Part shown: positions 1-9,059 of the stretch, piece by piece
Numbering within the stretch: position 1 is the stretch's first letter
Layout of the letters: each line of letters starts with the position of its first letter
NCBI RefSeq assembly: GCF_001458335.1
Contig: NZ_CYTO01000004.1
Location: forward strand, 124,001-188,000
Direction of reading: 5' to 3'
DNA length: 64,000 nucleotides
DNA from: Cognatishimia activa
Lineage (GTDB): Bacteria > Pseudomonadota > Alphaproteobacteria > Rhodobacterales > Rhodobacteraceae
Program-made: the position numbers and the translations under genes
The notes under the pieces: model-generated
What the model was told of the DNA's origin: nothing
The model's input: the letters and a program-made list of their open reading frames with translations, nothing else
The model's database searches: none

Positions 1-584
1 GATTTGATTTTCGCGTACCAATCTTTCACCGCTTCAGAGCGGTTCCAATCCACATCGCTGATGTAATCCAAAGACGACAGATGCGCGGCCGCGGCGAAAT
101 CCGCCAAGGTCATATGATCGCCCGCAAGCCAACGCCGGTGATCCAAGAGCCACGCCATATAGTCGAGGTGATATTTGATCGCTTTGGAGCCTGCCTTCAC
201 ATTCGAACTATCCGGATAGCCCGTGCCTTGTAGCTTTCGATAAACCCGCTCATTCAAAAGCTTGCTTGTGACTTCGCTGTGAAACTTATCGTCAAACCAT
301 CCGACAAGACGGCGGACTTCGTGGCGCGCCTCAGGCGATTTGGGCATCAATGATGGCTCAGGGTGCAGCTCTTCAAGATATTCGCATATCGCTGCGCTTT
401 CCGTGAGGATCTTTCCGTCGATTTTCAAGATCGGCACTTTTCCTGCCGGATTGCGACGCATGAAATCTGGATCCTGTTCCCAATACCGCTCTTCCACCAG
501 CTCACATTCAATCTTTTTCTCCGCGAGACTTAGGCGGACCTTGCGGCAGAATGGAGAGAGCGGTGCGTGAAACAAACGGGCCAT
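1..584 (-). CDS. glutathione S-transferase family protein (partial, C-terminus outside window)
   Basis: The visible 194 residues start MARLFHAPLSPFC and show an N-terminal thioredoxin-like GST fold: SPFCRK near residue 9, NPAGKVPIL with the cis-proline, and LTESAAICEYLEE for glutathione contact. The all-helical C-terminal domain follows, with the WLAGDHMTLADFAAAAHL motif typical of GSTs, then the gene runs off the left edge. The substrate cannot be read from sequence. The family conjugates glutathione to electrophiles or acts in stress defence in the cytosol. The start ATG at 582-584 gives the conserved N-terminus with no extension. Confidence 0.9.
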   Translation of the reverse strand, partial: MARLFHAPLSPFCRKVRLSLAEKKIECELVEERYWEQDPDFMRRNPAGKVPILKIDGKILTESAAICEYLEELHPEPSLMPKSPEARHEVRRLVGWFDDKFHSEVTSKLLNERVYRKLQGTGYPDSSNVKAGSKAIKYHLDYMAWLLDHRRWLAGDHMTLADFAAAAHLSSLDYISDVDWNRSEAVKDWYAKIK

Positions 585-674
585 TGGAGAACCAAATTGA
601 AATGAAACTTATCTCTAATTGCCCAAATCTTGGGTCGGTTTCAACTCGCTAATCTCTTCAAAGGTGAAAGATCG

Positions 675-1412
675 CTATTGAAAGCAGTCCGCGCGACCGT
701 CTTTGTTGATGGTGGCCGCGCCATCAATGATGGAAGACGCGCGCTTGATTTGGGCAGATGTTGGTCGAGACGCAGAGCGGCCCCTTGGGTTTGGCAGCAC
801 CATTGCCAAACGCGCGGCCTGGCTGGCGCTCAATGCTTCCGGTCCTACGCCAAAATAGTGGCGCGCCGCCGCTTCTACTCCAAAGACCCCTTCGTCAAAT
901 TCAGCGATGTTGAGGTAGACTTCAACAATCCGGCGTTTGCTCCAGGCCATCTCGACGAAAGGTGTAATGGCTGTTTCTAAGGCCTTGCGCACCCAACTAC
1001 GCCCTTGCCAGAGGTAGACATTCTTGACGACTTGCTGACTGATCGTCGATGCGCCGCGGCTGCCGCCCTCTTCGATCGCAGCGCGAATGGCGTTCACGTC
1101 AAAACCCCAATGGTCGCAGAAATTGGCGTCTTCCGCAGCCACAACCGAGCGCGCCATGACCGGCGCAATTTCTTCAATTGGCACCCATTGATGGTCCAAC
1201 CGCCCAAGCCGAGCCTTCTCGCTCTGCATGGTCCACGTGGTGGGGGGGTTGAACAAAGTGAATGCTAATATTGCGAAGATAAAGAGCGAAAAAGACCAAA
1301 TAGCAGCTCGAAACAGAATGCGTCGTAGCCGCTTGGCCTGGCGTTTGCGCCAAGTCTCTTTTGCTGGTGCTTTCTTTTTGGTTTTCTTCTTTGTGCTTGA
1401 CGTTTTAGCCAT
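675..1412 (-). CDS. mtgA: monofunctional biosynthetic peptidoglycan transglycosylase
   Basis: The 245-residue protein polymerises lipid II into glycan strands at the outer face of the inner membrane. It has a Lys/Arg-rich cytosolic N-terminus, one membrane anchor at about residues 32-54, then a GT51 domain with the catalytic motif EDANFCDHWG (Glu94) and the GASTISQQ motif near residue 120. There is no transpeptidase domain, and the length fits MtgA (about 230-245). The very basic first 30 residues (TKKKTKKK) are low-complexity and act as a positive-inside anchor. It lies 90 bp upstream of the GST gene on the same strand. Confidence 0.95.
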   Translation of the reverse strand: MAKTSSTKKKTKKKAPAKETWRKRQAKRLRRILFRAAIWSFSLFIFAILAFTLFNPPTTWTMQSEKARLGRLDHQWVPIEEIAPVMARSVVAAEDANFCDHWGFDVNAIRAAIEEGGSRGASTISQQVVKNVYLWQGRSWVRKALETAITPFVEMAWSKRRIVEVYLNIAEFDEGVFGVEAAARHYFGVGPEALSASQAARLAMVLPNPRGRSASRPTSAQIKRASSIIDGAATINKDGRADCFQ

Positions 1413-1487
1413 GATTCAACCGCTGCTCTTCCCATTTGGCATAGTCAAAGCGAAGCGGTGAAGCAAGATGCTGCGCTGGCTTCTCGT

Positions 1488-1859
1488 TTACCGAGAGCAG
1501 GCAGACACCAGCGTTTTGCAAGCGTGGGATTGGTTTGAGCAAAGGCGATGCGCAATCTGTTCCGCATCCTTGCGGTCGCGCCCTTTCGCCCAAGTCCAGC
1601 TCCCATTTTTTCCCTGTGCGATAGAGGCACAGGCGTTTTTGAAGGTACGCATCTCGGCACAATTCCAACCGCAGTTTTCCTGCGCTGCTTTAAAGGCGCG
1701 CGCCTCGGACCAATGGGATATTGAAACGACCGTATCGCCAGTCCGACTCAGACCAATCGCGCCCCAACACTCTTTATAGCCACACTGCCCGGAATAGGCC
1801 GGCGTGGCTGCAAAGAACGCGAATGCGATCAGGGATATGATGGCCGAATTCAAACGCAT
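1488..1859 (-). CDS. DUF4189 domain-containing secreted protein
   Basis: The 123-residue protein begins with a signal peptide (MRLNSAIISLIAFAFFAATPAYS, cleavage near residue 23). The mature part has many cysteines in the DUF4189 spacing: the CGYKECWGAIG start, a CGWNC pair, an ACASIAQG segment, and C-terminal cysteines at LCSNQSHAC and SAC. Such proteins are exported and probably disulfide-bonded; no biochemical function is established. It stands between mtgA and gltB, 75 bp upstream of mtgA on the same strand, so cotranscription is possible. Confidence 0.75.
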   Translation of the reverse strand: MRLNSAIISLIAFAFFAATPAYSGQCGYKECWGAIGLSRTGDTVVSISHWSEARAFKAAQENCGWNCAEMRTFKNACASIAQGKNGSWTWAKGRDRKDAEQIAHRLCSNQSHACKTLVSACSR

Positions 1860-1936
1860 GAATCATCGTTAACATAATATCATGCAAAAATTGTGGCGAT
1901 ACTCGCATAGGGAGAGTCTCGCCGAACGCAAGGCAC

Positions 1937-1966
1937 AAAAAAGCCCCGCAAATTGCGAGGCTTTTT
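1937..1966 (-). terminator. intrinsic terminator after gltB
   Basis: A GC-rich hairpin (AGCCCCGCAA opposite TTGCGAGGCT, one mismatch) is flanked by an A-run on the left and a T-run on the right, so it can act on both strands. It sits just after the gltB stop codon at 1981-1983 and upstream of the DUF4189 gene, insulating them. Confidence 0.75.
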
Positions 1967-1980
1967 CATTATATTTTAGA

Positions 1981-4900
1981 TTACTCAGCTGGGATCGCTG
2001 TTGCTTCCTCGCTCAAAGGATGAGCAATTTTGTTCAGCATTTCTTTCGGACAGACCTGAACGAAATGCGCTTTCTCGCTCTCCCAGTGCTGCAAGATATC
2101 TGCAGCTTTGCGAGACCCAGTTTCAGCCAGATGCCGCTCAACAAGACCCTTAAGTTGATCTTCCCAATGCGCGACTGTGACTGGGCAAGTCACAAGCGTT
2201 TCTTTGTTCATCAACGCTTCTGCTTCGCCTTCAGGATCATACAAGTAGGCCATACCACCGGTCATGCCTGCGCCGAAGTTTGCGCCGATCGTGCCAAGGA
2301 TCACGGCAATACCGCCGGTCATGTATTCACAACCACACGCGCCACAGCCCTCGATCACCACTTTCGCACCAGAGTTACGGACCGCAAACCTTTCACCGGC
2401 ACGGCCAGCCGCAAAGAGATGACCGTCGGTCGCGCCATAAAGCACAGTGTTGCCGATGATTGTATTGTCGGCTGCAGTCAACGGAGAGTGCATCGGCGGA
2501 CGTACAACAACCGTACCACCGGACAAGCCCTTGCCGACGTAGTCGTTGGCATCACCAGAGACTTCGATCTTCAGACCCGGCGCCGCAAAGGCACCCAAGG
2601 ATTGACCGGCAGAACCCGTCAGTTTCACCGTCAGGTGGTCTTCTTGCAGGTTATTCCGCATGCCGAAGTTCTGAACGATGTGGCTCGATGTGCGTGTCCC
2701 GACAGTCCGGTGCGTGTTCTGGACCGCATAGGACAGTTGCATCTTCTCACCATCTTGCAAGAAGCGCGCCGCATCACGAACGATTTCGGCATCCAGAGTA
2801 TCTGGAACCGCGTTACGGTCTTTGTCGCGGTTGTAAACGATCTCAGATGCACCATCGACGGTGATCAACAGCGGGTTCAGGTCCAAGTCATCCAGATGAG
2901 CGGAGCCACGAGACACCTGTGCCAGCAGATCCGCACGACCGATCACGTCATCCAAAGAACGCGCGCCGATGGACGCGAGGATCTCGCGCACTTCTTGTGC
3001 GTAGAATGTGATCAGGTTCACAACCTTGTCCGCATTTCCGGTGAACTTATCGCGCAGCGCTTCGTCCTGAGTACAAACGCCAACTGGGCAGGTGTTCGAC
3101 TGACACTGGCGGACCATAATACAGCCCATCGCAATCAATGCAGCCGTACCGATACCGTATTCTTCGGCGCCCAGCATCGCCGCCATGACGATGTCACGAC
3201 CGGTGCGAAGGCCACCATCGGTCCGCAAAGTGACCCGCTCACGCAGGTTGTTCATGGACAGCACTTGGTGCGCTTCGGTCAGACCCATTTCCCATGGCAG
3301 ACCCGCGTATTTGATCGAGGTCGCTGGGGACGCGCCTGTACCACCGTTGTGGCCAGAGATCAGGATAACGTCGGCTTTCGCCTTCGCCACACCTGCCGCA
3401 ATGGTGCCAACGCCAGAAGACGCCACCAGCTTCACAGTCACCTTCACAGTCGGGTTGATCTGTTTCAGGTCGTAGATCAGCTGCGCCAAGTCTTCGATGG
3501 AATAGATATCGTGGTGCGGCGGAGGCGAAATCAGGGTCACGCCTTTGGTGGAGTGACGCAGGCGCGCAATCAGGTCGGTGACCTTCATACCCGGCAGCTG
3601 GCCGCCCTCACCCGGCTTCGCACCTTGAGCAACCTTGATTTCCAGCTCTTCACACTGGTTCAGATACTCGGCTGTCACACCAAAACGACCAGACGCAACC
3701 TGCTTGATCTTCGCAGAAGGGTTGTCACCATTCGGCTCTGGCACAAAGTGCGCTGGATCTTCACCGCCTTCACCGGAGTCAGACTTCGCACCGATGCGGT
3801 TCATGGCCACGTTCAGGGTCTTGTGCGCCTCTGGAGACAGAGCGCCCAAAGACATGCCCGGCGTCACAAAACGCTTACGGATCGAAGTGATCGATTCCAC
3901 TTCTTCAATTGGAACTGGTTTGCCGATGGCTTTGATATCGAGCAGGTCGCGCAAATGGATCGGCGGCATCGCCTGCATCTTTGCGGAATACTGTTTCCAA
4001 AGCTCGAAAGACGCACGGTTACAAGCTGCCTGCATCATGTGCATTGTCTGAGCTTCCCACGCGTGGGTCTCACCAGATTTCCGTGCTTTGTAGAAACCAC
4101 CGATTGGCAGAATGTTCTGCTCGGACAAGAAGCCCTTCGCATGTACTTCCTCGACCTTGGTCTGAATACCGGACACACCGATACCGGAAATGCGCGAAGT
4201 CATACCCGGGAAGAACTCAGCGACCATAGCGCGGGACAGGCCCACCGCCTCAAAGTTCAGGCCACCGCGATAGGAGGAAATGACAGAGATACCCATCTTC
4301 GCCATGATCTTCAAAAGACCGGCATCAATCGCCTCGCGGTAACGAGACACTGCTGTTGTCAGGTCCACTTCAAGCAGGCCACGCTGGATGCGATCCGCAA
4401 GGGAATCCTCTGCCAAATACGCGTTCACAACAGTCGCACCGGAGCCGATCAGAACGGCAAAGTAATGCGGGTCGATACATTCTGCGGAGCGCACGTTCAG
4501 CGAGCAGAAAGTCCGCAGGCCCTTGCGGGTCAGGTGGCTGTGCACCGCAGATGTGGCAAGGATCATCGGCATCGCCACTTTGTCTTCGCCCTGATCTTCG
4601 TCAGTCAGAACGATATGGCCAGCGCCTGCGCGAACCGCATCTTCTGCTTCTTCCCGAATGCGTTCCAGATGCTCACGCAACGCGCCCTGTTCACCGCCTT
4701 GCGGGAAAGTACAGTCGATCCGAACGACGTTGTCATCAAAAGCCTTGAGCAACGCTTCAAACTGGGCGTTCCCGATGAATGGGCTGTCCAGCATGATGAT
4801 TTCTGTTTGGCTTCCGTCCTCGTCCAATACGTTCTTCAGGTTGCCGAACCGTGTTTTCAAAGACATCACGCGGTATTCGCGCAAAGAGTCGATTGGCGGG

Positions 4901-6519
4901 TTTGTTACCTGAGAGAAGTTCTGACGGAAGAAGTGGCTCAGTGGACGGTACTTATTTGAAAGTACAGCGCTTGGCGTGTCGTCGCCCATAGAAGCCAAAG
5001 CTTCCTTTGCATCCTCTGCCATAGGCGCAAGGATTTGTTCAAGCTCTTCGACCGTGTAGCCAGCTGCGATCTGGCGCGACCGCAATGCGTCACCGGTAAA
5101 CAGAGGTTTCTCTGTCACCTTGCTCAACTCGGTATCCAAATCACGGATTTTACCGACCCAATCGCCATAAGGGCGCGCGTTGGCCAGTTTGTTTTTGATT
5201 TCGGTATCGCTGTAGAGCTTGCCCTCGGCCATATCTACGGCGATCATTTGTCCCGGACCCAAAGCGCCTTTTTCAACGACAGTGGCTTCATCGATCGGCA
5301 CCATGCCTGCTTCCGAGCCTGAGATCAGCAGCCCATCGCCAGTCACCACATAACGCATTGGACGCAGACCATTCCGATCAAGGCCCGCGCAAACCCAACG
5401 GCCATCGGTCATCGCCAAGGCTGCAGGGCCATCCCATGGTTCCATCACAGAGTTGCAGTAGGAGTACATGTCGATCCAAGACTTCGGCAGTTCCACCGCC
5501 TGTTTGGACCAGCTTTCAGGAACCAACATGGTCTTCGCCATCGGCGCGGAACGGCCAGCGCGTACGAAGACTTCGAAAACACCGTCCAAGGCCGCGGAGT
5601 CAGATGCTCCACCCGGCACGATTGGTTTGATGTCGTCAGCGAGTTCACCGAAGTAGTCAGACGCCATGCGAATCTCATGGCTCTTCATCCAGTTCAGGTT
5701 GCCCTTCAGCGTGTTGATCTCGCCGTTATGCGCCAACATGCGGAATGGCTGCGCAAGCCACCATTGCGGGAAGGTGTTGGTCGAGTAACGTTGGTGGTAA
5801 ATCGCGAATGCGGACTCAAAGCGCTCATCTTCCAAGTCAGGATAGAAGACAGCCACCTGCTCCGCCAGCATCATGCCTTTGTAGATGATGGAACGGCAGG
5901 ACAGCGATGCGATATAGAGCTCACCCACACCACGGCTTGCAGCCGCTTTTTCAATACGGCGGCGGATCACATAAAGCTCACGCTCGAATGTATCCTCATC
6001 AACGCCTTTAGAGTTGGAGATCAGGATCTGCTCAATTTCAGGACGTGTGGCGTTCGCCTTCTCACCCAAGCATGTGATGTCCACGGGCACGTGACGCCAG
6101 CCATAGATCCGATAACCCATGCGCAGAACCTCAGATTCCACAATGGTTCGGCAGGTCTCTTGCGCGCCAAAATCGGTGCGTGGTAGGAACACCTGACCCA
6201 CAGCGATCATCTCGTCCATTGCTGGCTCGTGGCCGGTGCGGCGAATTTGGTCATAGAAGAATGGCACCGGGATCTGGACGTGGATACCCGCGCCGTCACC
6301 GGTTTTTCCGTCAGCGTCGACGGCACCGCGGTGCCAGATGGCTTTCAGCGCATCAATGCCTGCTTCGACGACTTTACGGCTTTTCTTACCGTCCACGGCG
6401 ACAACCAAGCCAACACCGCAAGAGGAGTGTTCTTCGGTTTCATTGTAAAGGCCATTCTCGGCCATATATGCCCGCTTTGCTTCCTCAGCGCGGACCCAAT
6501 TTTCATCATATTTTGTCAT
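1981..6519 (-). CDS. gltB: glutamate synthase (NADPH) large subunit
   Basis: The 1512-residue subunit makes glutamate from 2-oxoglutarate and glutamine with electrons from GltD. The amidotransferase nucleophile is Cys34 in SSCGVGL, so a 33-residue propeptide is expected to be cleaved, as in other alpha subunits. The central and FMN-binding synthase domains follow, with the 3Fe-4S cysteine motif CIMVRQCQSNTCPVGVC at about residue 1133, and a C-terminal glycine-rich beta-helix (GXGXG) domain. Full length for the family. It is the second gene of gltD-gltB, 84 bp after gltD. Confidence 0.97.
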   Translation of the reverse strand: MTKYDENWVRAEEAKRAYMAENGLYNETEEHSSCGVGLVVAVDGKKSRKVVEAGIDALKAIWHRGAVDADGKTGDGAGIHVQIPVPFFYDQIRRTGHEPAMDEMIAVGQVFLPRTDFGAQETCRTIVESEVLRMGYRIYGWRHVPVDITCLGEKANATRPEIEQILISNSKGVDEDTFERELYVIRRRIEKAAASRGVGELYIASLSCRSIIYKGMMLAEQVAVFYPDLEDERFESAFAIYHQRYSTNTFPQWWLAQPFRMLAHNGEINTLKGNLNWMKSHEIRMASDYFGELADDIKPIVPGGASDSAALDGVFEVFVRAGRSAPMAKTMLVPESWSKQAVELPKSWIDMYSYCNSVMEPWDGPAALAMTDGRWVCAGLDRNGLRPMRYVVTGDGLLISGSEAGMVPIDEATVVEKGALGPGQMIAVDMAEGKLYSDTEIKNKLANARPYGDWVGKIRDLDTELSKVTEKPLFTGDALRSRQIAAGYTVEELEQILAPMAEDAKEALASMGDDTPSAVLSNKYRPLSHFFRQNFSQVTNPPIDSLREYRVMSLKTRFGNLKNVLDEDGSQTEIIMLDSPFIGNAQFEALLKAFDDNVVRIDCTFPQGGEQGALREHLERIREEAEDAVRAGAGHIVLTDEDQGEDKVAMPMILATSAVHSHLTRKGLRTFCSLNVRSAECIDPHYFAVLIGSGATVVNAYLAEDSLADRIQRGLLEVDLTTAVSRYREAIDAGLLKIMAKMGISVISSYRGGLNFEAVGLSRAMVAEFFPGMTSRISGIGVSGIQTKVEEVHAKGFLSEQNILPIGGFYKARKSGETHAWEAQTMHMMQAACNRASFELWKQYSAKMQAMPPIHLRDLLDIKAIGKPVPIEEVESITSIRKRFVTPGMSLGALSPEAHKTLNVAMNRIGAKSDSGEGGEDPAHFVPEPNGDNPSAKIKQVASGRFGVTAEYLNQCEELEIKVAQGAKPGEGGQLPGMKVTDLIARLRHSTKGVTLISPPPHHDIYSIEDLAQLIYDLKQINPTVKVTVKLVASSGVGTIAAGVAKAKADVILISGHNGGTGASPATSIKYAGLPWEMGLTEAHQVLSMNNLRERVTLRTDGGLRTGRDIVMAAMLGAEEYGIGTAALIAMGCIMVRQCQSNTCPVGVCTQDEALRDKFTGNADKVVNLITFYAQEVREILASIGARSLDDVIGRADLLAQVSRGSAHLDDLDLNPLLITVDGASEIVYNRDKDRNAVPDTLDAEIVRDAARFLQDGEKMQLSYAVQNTHRTVGTRTSSHIVQNFGMRNNLQEDHLTVKLTGSAGQSLGAFAAPGLKIEVSGDANDYVGKGLSGGTVVVRPPMHSPLTAADNTIIGNTVLYGATDGHLFAAGRAGERFAVRNSGAKVVIEGCGACGCEYMTGGIAVILGTIGANFGAGMTGGMAYLYDPEGEAEALMNKETLVTCPVTVAHWEDQLKGLVERHLAETGSRKAADILQHWESEKAHFVQVCPKEMLNKIAHPLSEEATAIPAE

Positions 6520-6553
6520 GTCTGTACCTGCCTTCTCGGAGGGTCACATCAGC

Positions 6554-6589
6554 TGCGAGAGCGCGGCCCGTGCCACGGTTCCTCTCGCA
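6554..6589 (-). repeat. intercistronic hairpin between gltD and gltB
   Basis: A perfect 8-bp stem (TGCGAGAG at 6554-6561 with CTCTCGCA at 6582-6589) encloses a second 5-bp stem (CCGTG/CACGG at 6568-6578). It lies in the 84-bp gap between the gltD stop and the gltB start and has no T-run, so an mRNA-stabilising or processing role is more likely than termination. A 14-bp palindrome AATTCAATTGAATT overlaps the gltD stop at 6592-6605. Confidence 0.5.
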
Positions 6590-6603
6590 ACAATTCAATT
6601 GAA

Positions 6604-8037
6604 TTACTCAGCGGCGATCGCTTTGGCGTTTTCAAATCGTTTCAGGATCGCTTCGGCGCAATCACGGCCGTCACGGATCGCCCAAACAACAAGCGAAGCA
6701 CCACGCACGATGTCGCCAACGGCGTAAACGCCATCCATGTCGGTCGCGCCGGTCGTAAAGGCAGCTTTCACGGTACCCCACCGGGTCACTTCCAGCTCAG
6801 GCTGGTTCCAAAGCGTTGGTAGGTCTTCTGGCTCAAAGCCCAGCGCTTTGATCACCAGATCCGCCTCTTCCACATAGTCGGCACCCTCGATGACTTCTGG
6901 GCTTTGACGCCCAGACGCATCGGGCTGACCCAAGCGCATCCGCTGCACCTTCACACCGTTCACAGGATCGCCGGTGAAGCCATTCGGCGCTGCGAGCCAT
7001 TCGAACACGACGCCTTCTTCTTCTGCGTTCTGTGTTTCGCGCTGCGAACCCGGCATATTTGCGCGGTCGCGACGGTATAGACACTTCACGCTTTCAGCGC
7101 CCTGGCGGATTGCTGTGCGCACACAGTCCATCGCCGTATCACCACCGCCGATCACCACAACCTTTTTGCCTTCTGCATTCAGCTCGCCGCTGTCGATTTC
7201 AGGTACGGTGTCGCCAAAGCTCAGACGGTTGGACGCGGTGAGATAATCGATTGCTTTGACAATACCCTGAGCGCCAGAACCCGGTCCTTGCAGATCACGG
7301 GACTTATAGACACCAGTCGCAATGATCACCGCGTCATGTGCGTTGCGGATTTCTTCAAACGAAATGTCTTTGCCGATTTCACAGTTCATCTTGAACTTAA
7401 CGCCGCCTGCTTCCAGCTGTTCATTGCGGCGCATGACGACATCTTTTTCAAGTTTAAAGCCCGGGATACCGTAGGTCAGCAATCCACCTGCGCGGTCATA
7501 ACGGTCATAGACCGTAACCTGCACACCTTCGCGTCGCAGCATGTCTGCAGCAGCCAAACCACCAGGTCCGGCACCAATGATACCAACGGACTCGGGGCGC
7601 TCTGTTTGTGGCGTAACAGGCTTGACCCAACCTTCTTCCCAAGCGGTGTCAGTGATGTATTTCTCTACCGCACCGATAGTGACAGTTCCGTGGCCGGACT
7701 GTTCAATCACACAGTTGCCTTCACACAGGCGGTCTTGCGGACAGATACGACCGCAGATTTCCGGGAAGGTGTTGGTGGCTTGCGATACCGCATAAGCTTC
7801 TTCCAAACGACCAGTCGCAGTCAAACGCAACCAATCCGGAATGTTGTTGTGCAGAGGGCAATGGGACTGGCAATATGGCACGCCACATTGCGAACAGCGA
7901 CTCGCTTGTTCTTCAGCCTTGGCTTCCGCGTAGGCCGCATAAATCTCATTGAAGTCTTTATTGCGCTGGTCCGCGTCCCGCTTTGTCGGCATATCCCGAT
8001 CTACGGTTACGAATTTCAGCATAGGTTGCTCCGCCAC
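6604..8037 (-). CDS. gltD: glutamate synthase small subunit
   Basis: The 477-residue flavoprotein passes NADPH electrons through FAD and iron-sulfur clusters to GltB. The N-terminal cysteine cluster motifs are CSQCGVPYCQSHCP and CGRICPQDRLCEGNC. The FAD-binding GAGPGGLAAAD lies at about residue 153 and the NADPH-binding GGGDTAMDC at about residue 298. The start is GTG at 8035-8037, preceded by a strong AGGAGG eight bases upstream; an internal ATG five codons later is less likely. It is the first gene of the gltDB operon. Confidence 0.96.
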   Translation of the reverse strand: MAEQPMLKFVTVDRDMPTKRDADQRNKDFNEIYAAYAEAKAEEQASRCSQCGVPYCQSHCPLHNNIPDWLRLTATGRLEEAYAVSQATNTFPEICGRICPQDRLCEGNCVIEQSGHGTVTIGAVEKYITDTAWEEGWVKPVTPQTERPESVGIIGAGPGGLAAADMLRREGVQVTVYDRYDRAGGLLTYGIPGFKLEKDVVMRRNEQLEAGGVKFKMNCEIGKDISFEEIRNAHDAVIIATGVYKSRDLQGPGSGAQGIVKAIDYLTASNRLSFGDTVPEIDSGELNAEGKKVVVIGGGDTAMDCVRTAIRQGAESVKCLYRRDRANMPGSQRETQNAEEEGVVFEWLAAPNGFTGDPVNGVKVQRMRLGQPDASGRQSPEVIEGADYVEEADLVIKALGFEPEDLPTLWNQPELEVTRWGTVKAAFTTGATDMDGVYAVGDIVRGASLVVWAIRDGRDCAEAILKRFENAKAIAAE

Positions 8038-8175
8038 GGTAACTGCCTCCTGCGATTCATGGTGCTTGCGCTGTGTAAAGTAACCGTCAGAATTATAAAA
8101 GTCAAAAATACTGACCTTTATTTCGGAATTTCCAACTTTTTCGCCCTCGACCCGCGAAACAACCGCAAATTTTTG

Positions 8176-8188
8176 GTCCGAGTCGGAC
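8176..8188. promoter_or_regulatory. inverted repeat in the gltD/uppP divergent region
   Basis: GTCCGA-G-TCGGAC is a perfect 6-bp inverted repeat around one base, in the 218-bp region between the divergent gltD and uppP starts. The surrounding AT-rich DNA should hold both promoters. The symmetry suggests a dimeric regulator site, but no known regulator consensus is recognised. Confidence 0.3.
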
Positions 8189-8255
8189 TTAAATCCGCTC
8201 TTTTTTAATTTTTGCGCTCGTTTATACGATGTAGTTGATAGATTTGGAAAATTCG

Positions 8256-9059
8256 ATGGCCCTATATCACCTGATTCTTCTTGCGGTCGTGCAAGGCATT
8301 ACAGAGTTCCTTCCGATCTCCTCTTCAGGGCACCTCATCCTGCTCCCGAACGCTTTGGGCACCGAAGATCAAGGACAATTCCTCGATGTTGCAGTCCATG
8401 TTGGCACGCTCGGCGCGGTGGTGCTCTATTTCTGGAAGGATGTCAGACTCGCGCTCCTAGGCATTCCAAAACTCGCAAGAGGAGAGCGCGAGGATGCCGG
8501 TGCAAAGCTCTCGCTACTCCTCATCATTGCAACAATTCCAGTCATCATTTTCGGCGTATTCCTAGCGGTGACCGGATTGAACGACGCATTGCGTTCCATG
8601 GCAGTCATCGGCTGGACCATGCTTGGCTTTGGTATTCTGCTTTGGTGGATGGACCAGCGCGGTCAAGAAGTCAAAACCGCAGAGAAATGGTCCATGCGAG
8701 ATGCCATCATTATGGGACTCTGGCAGGCGATAGCTTTGATCCCTGGCACGTCCCGCTCGGGCATCACGATCACTGGCGCGCGAGCGCTCGGCTACGATCG
8801 CGAAAGCAGCGCCCGTCTTGCAATGCTGATGAGCATCCCGGCCATTATTGCCAGCGGTGGCTACCTATTGATGGACACGGGCTTAGAACTTTCCGGCCCA
8901 GAGATTCGTGATGCATTGATTGCAACAGCCTTCGCATTCCTGTCGGCGCTTCTCGCGTTGAAACTCATGATGCGATTGCTGCAATCAGTGAGTTTTACAC
9001 CATACGTCATCTACCGGGTAATCTTGGGGCTGATCCTGCTGTTCGTCGCCTACACCTAA
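8256..9059 (+). CDS. uppP: undecaprenyl-diphosphate phosphatase
   Basis: This inner-membrane enzyme (267 residues from ATG 8256) recycles undecaprenyl diphosphate to the carrier lipid for peptidoglycan and other glycans. The two signature motifs are present: EFLPISSSGHLIL near residue 17 and PGTSRSG near residue 165. It has about eight hydrophobic segments. ATG 8256 is preferred over the upstream TTG at 8235 because GGAAAA lies 6 bases before it and the protein then begins at the family's usual MALYHL-type N-terminus. Its stop overlaps by 3 bp the end of the convergent gene. Confidence 0.95.
   Translation: MALYHLILLAVVQGITEFLPISSSGHLILLPNALGTEDQGQFLDVAVHVGTLGAVVLYFWKDVRLALLGIPKLARGEREDAGAKLSLLLIIATIPVIIFGVFLAVTGLNDALRSMAVIGWTMLGFGILLWWMDQRGQEVKTAEKWSMRDAIIMGLWQAIALIPGTSRSGITITGARALGYDRESSARLAMLMSIPAIIASGGYLLMDTGLELSGPEIRDALIATAFAFLSALLALKLMMRLLQSVSFTPYVIYRVILGLILLFVAYT

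Noticed and set aside
1882-4959. 1025-codon open frame on the plus strand opposite gltB
   Set aside because: It lies wholly antisense to the conserved gltB gene, and its protein has no family motif and a composition rich in Arg, His and Gln, as expected from a mirrored high-GC frame.
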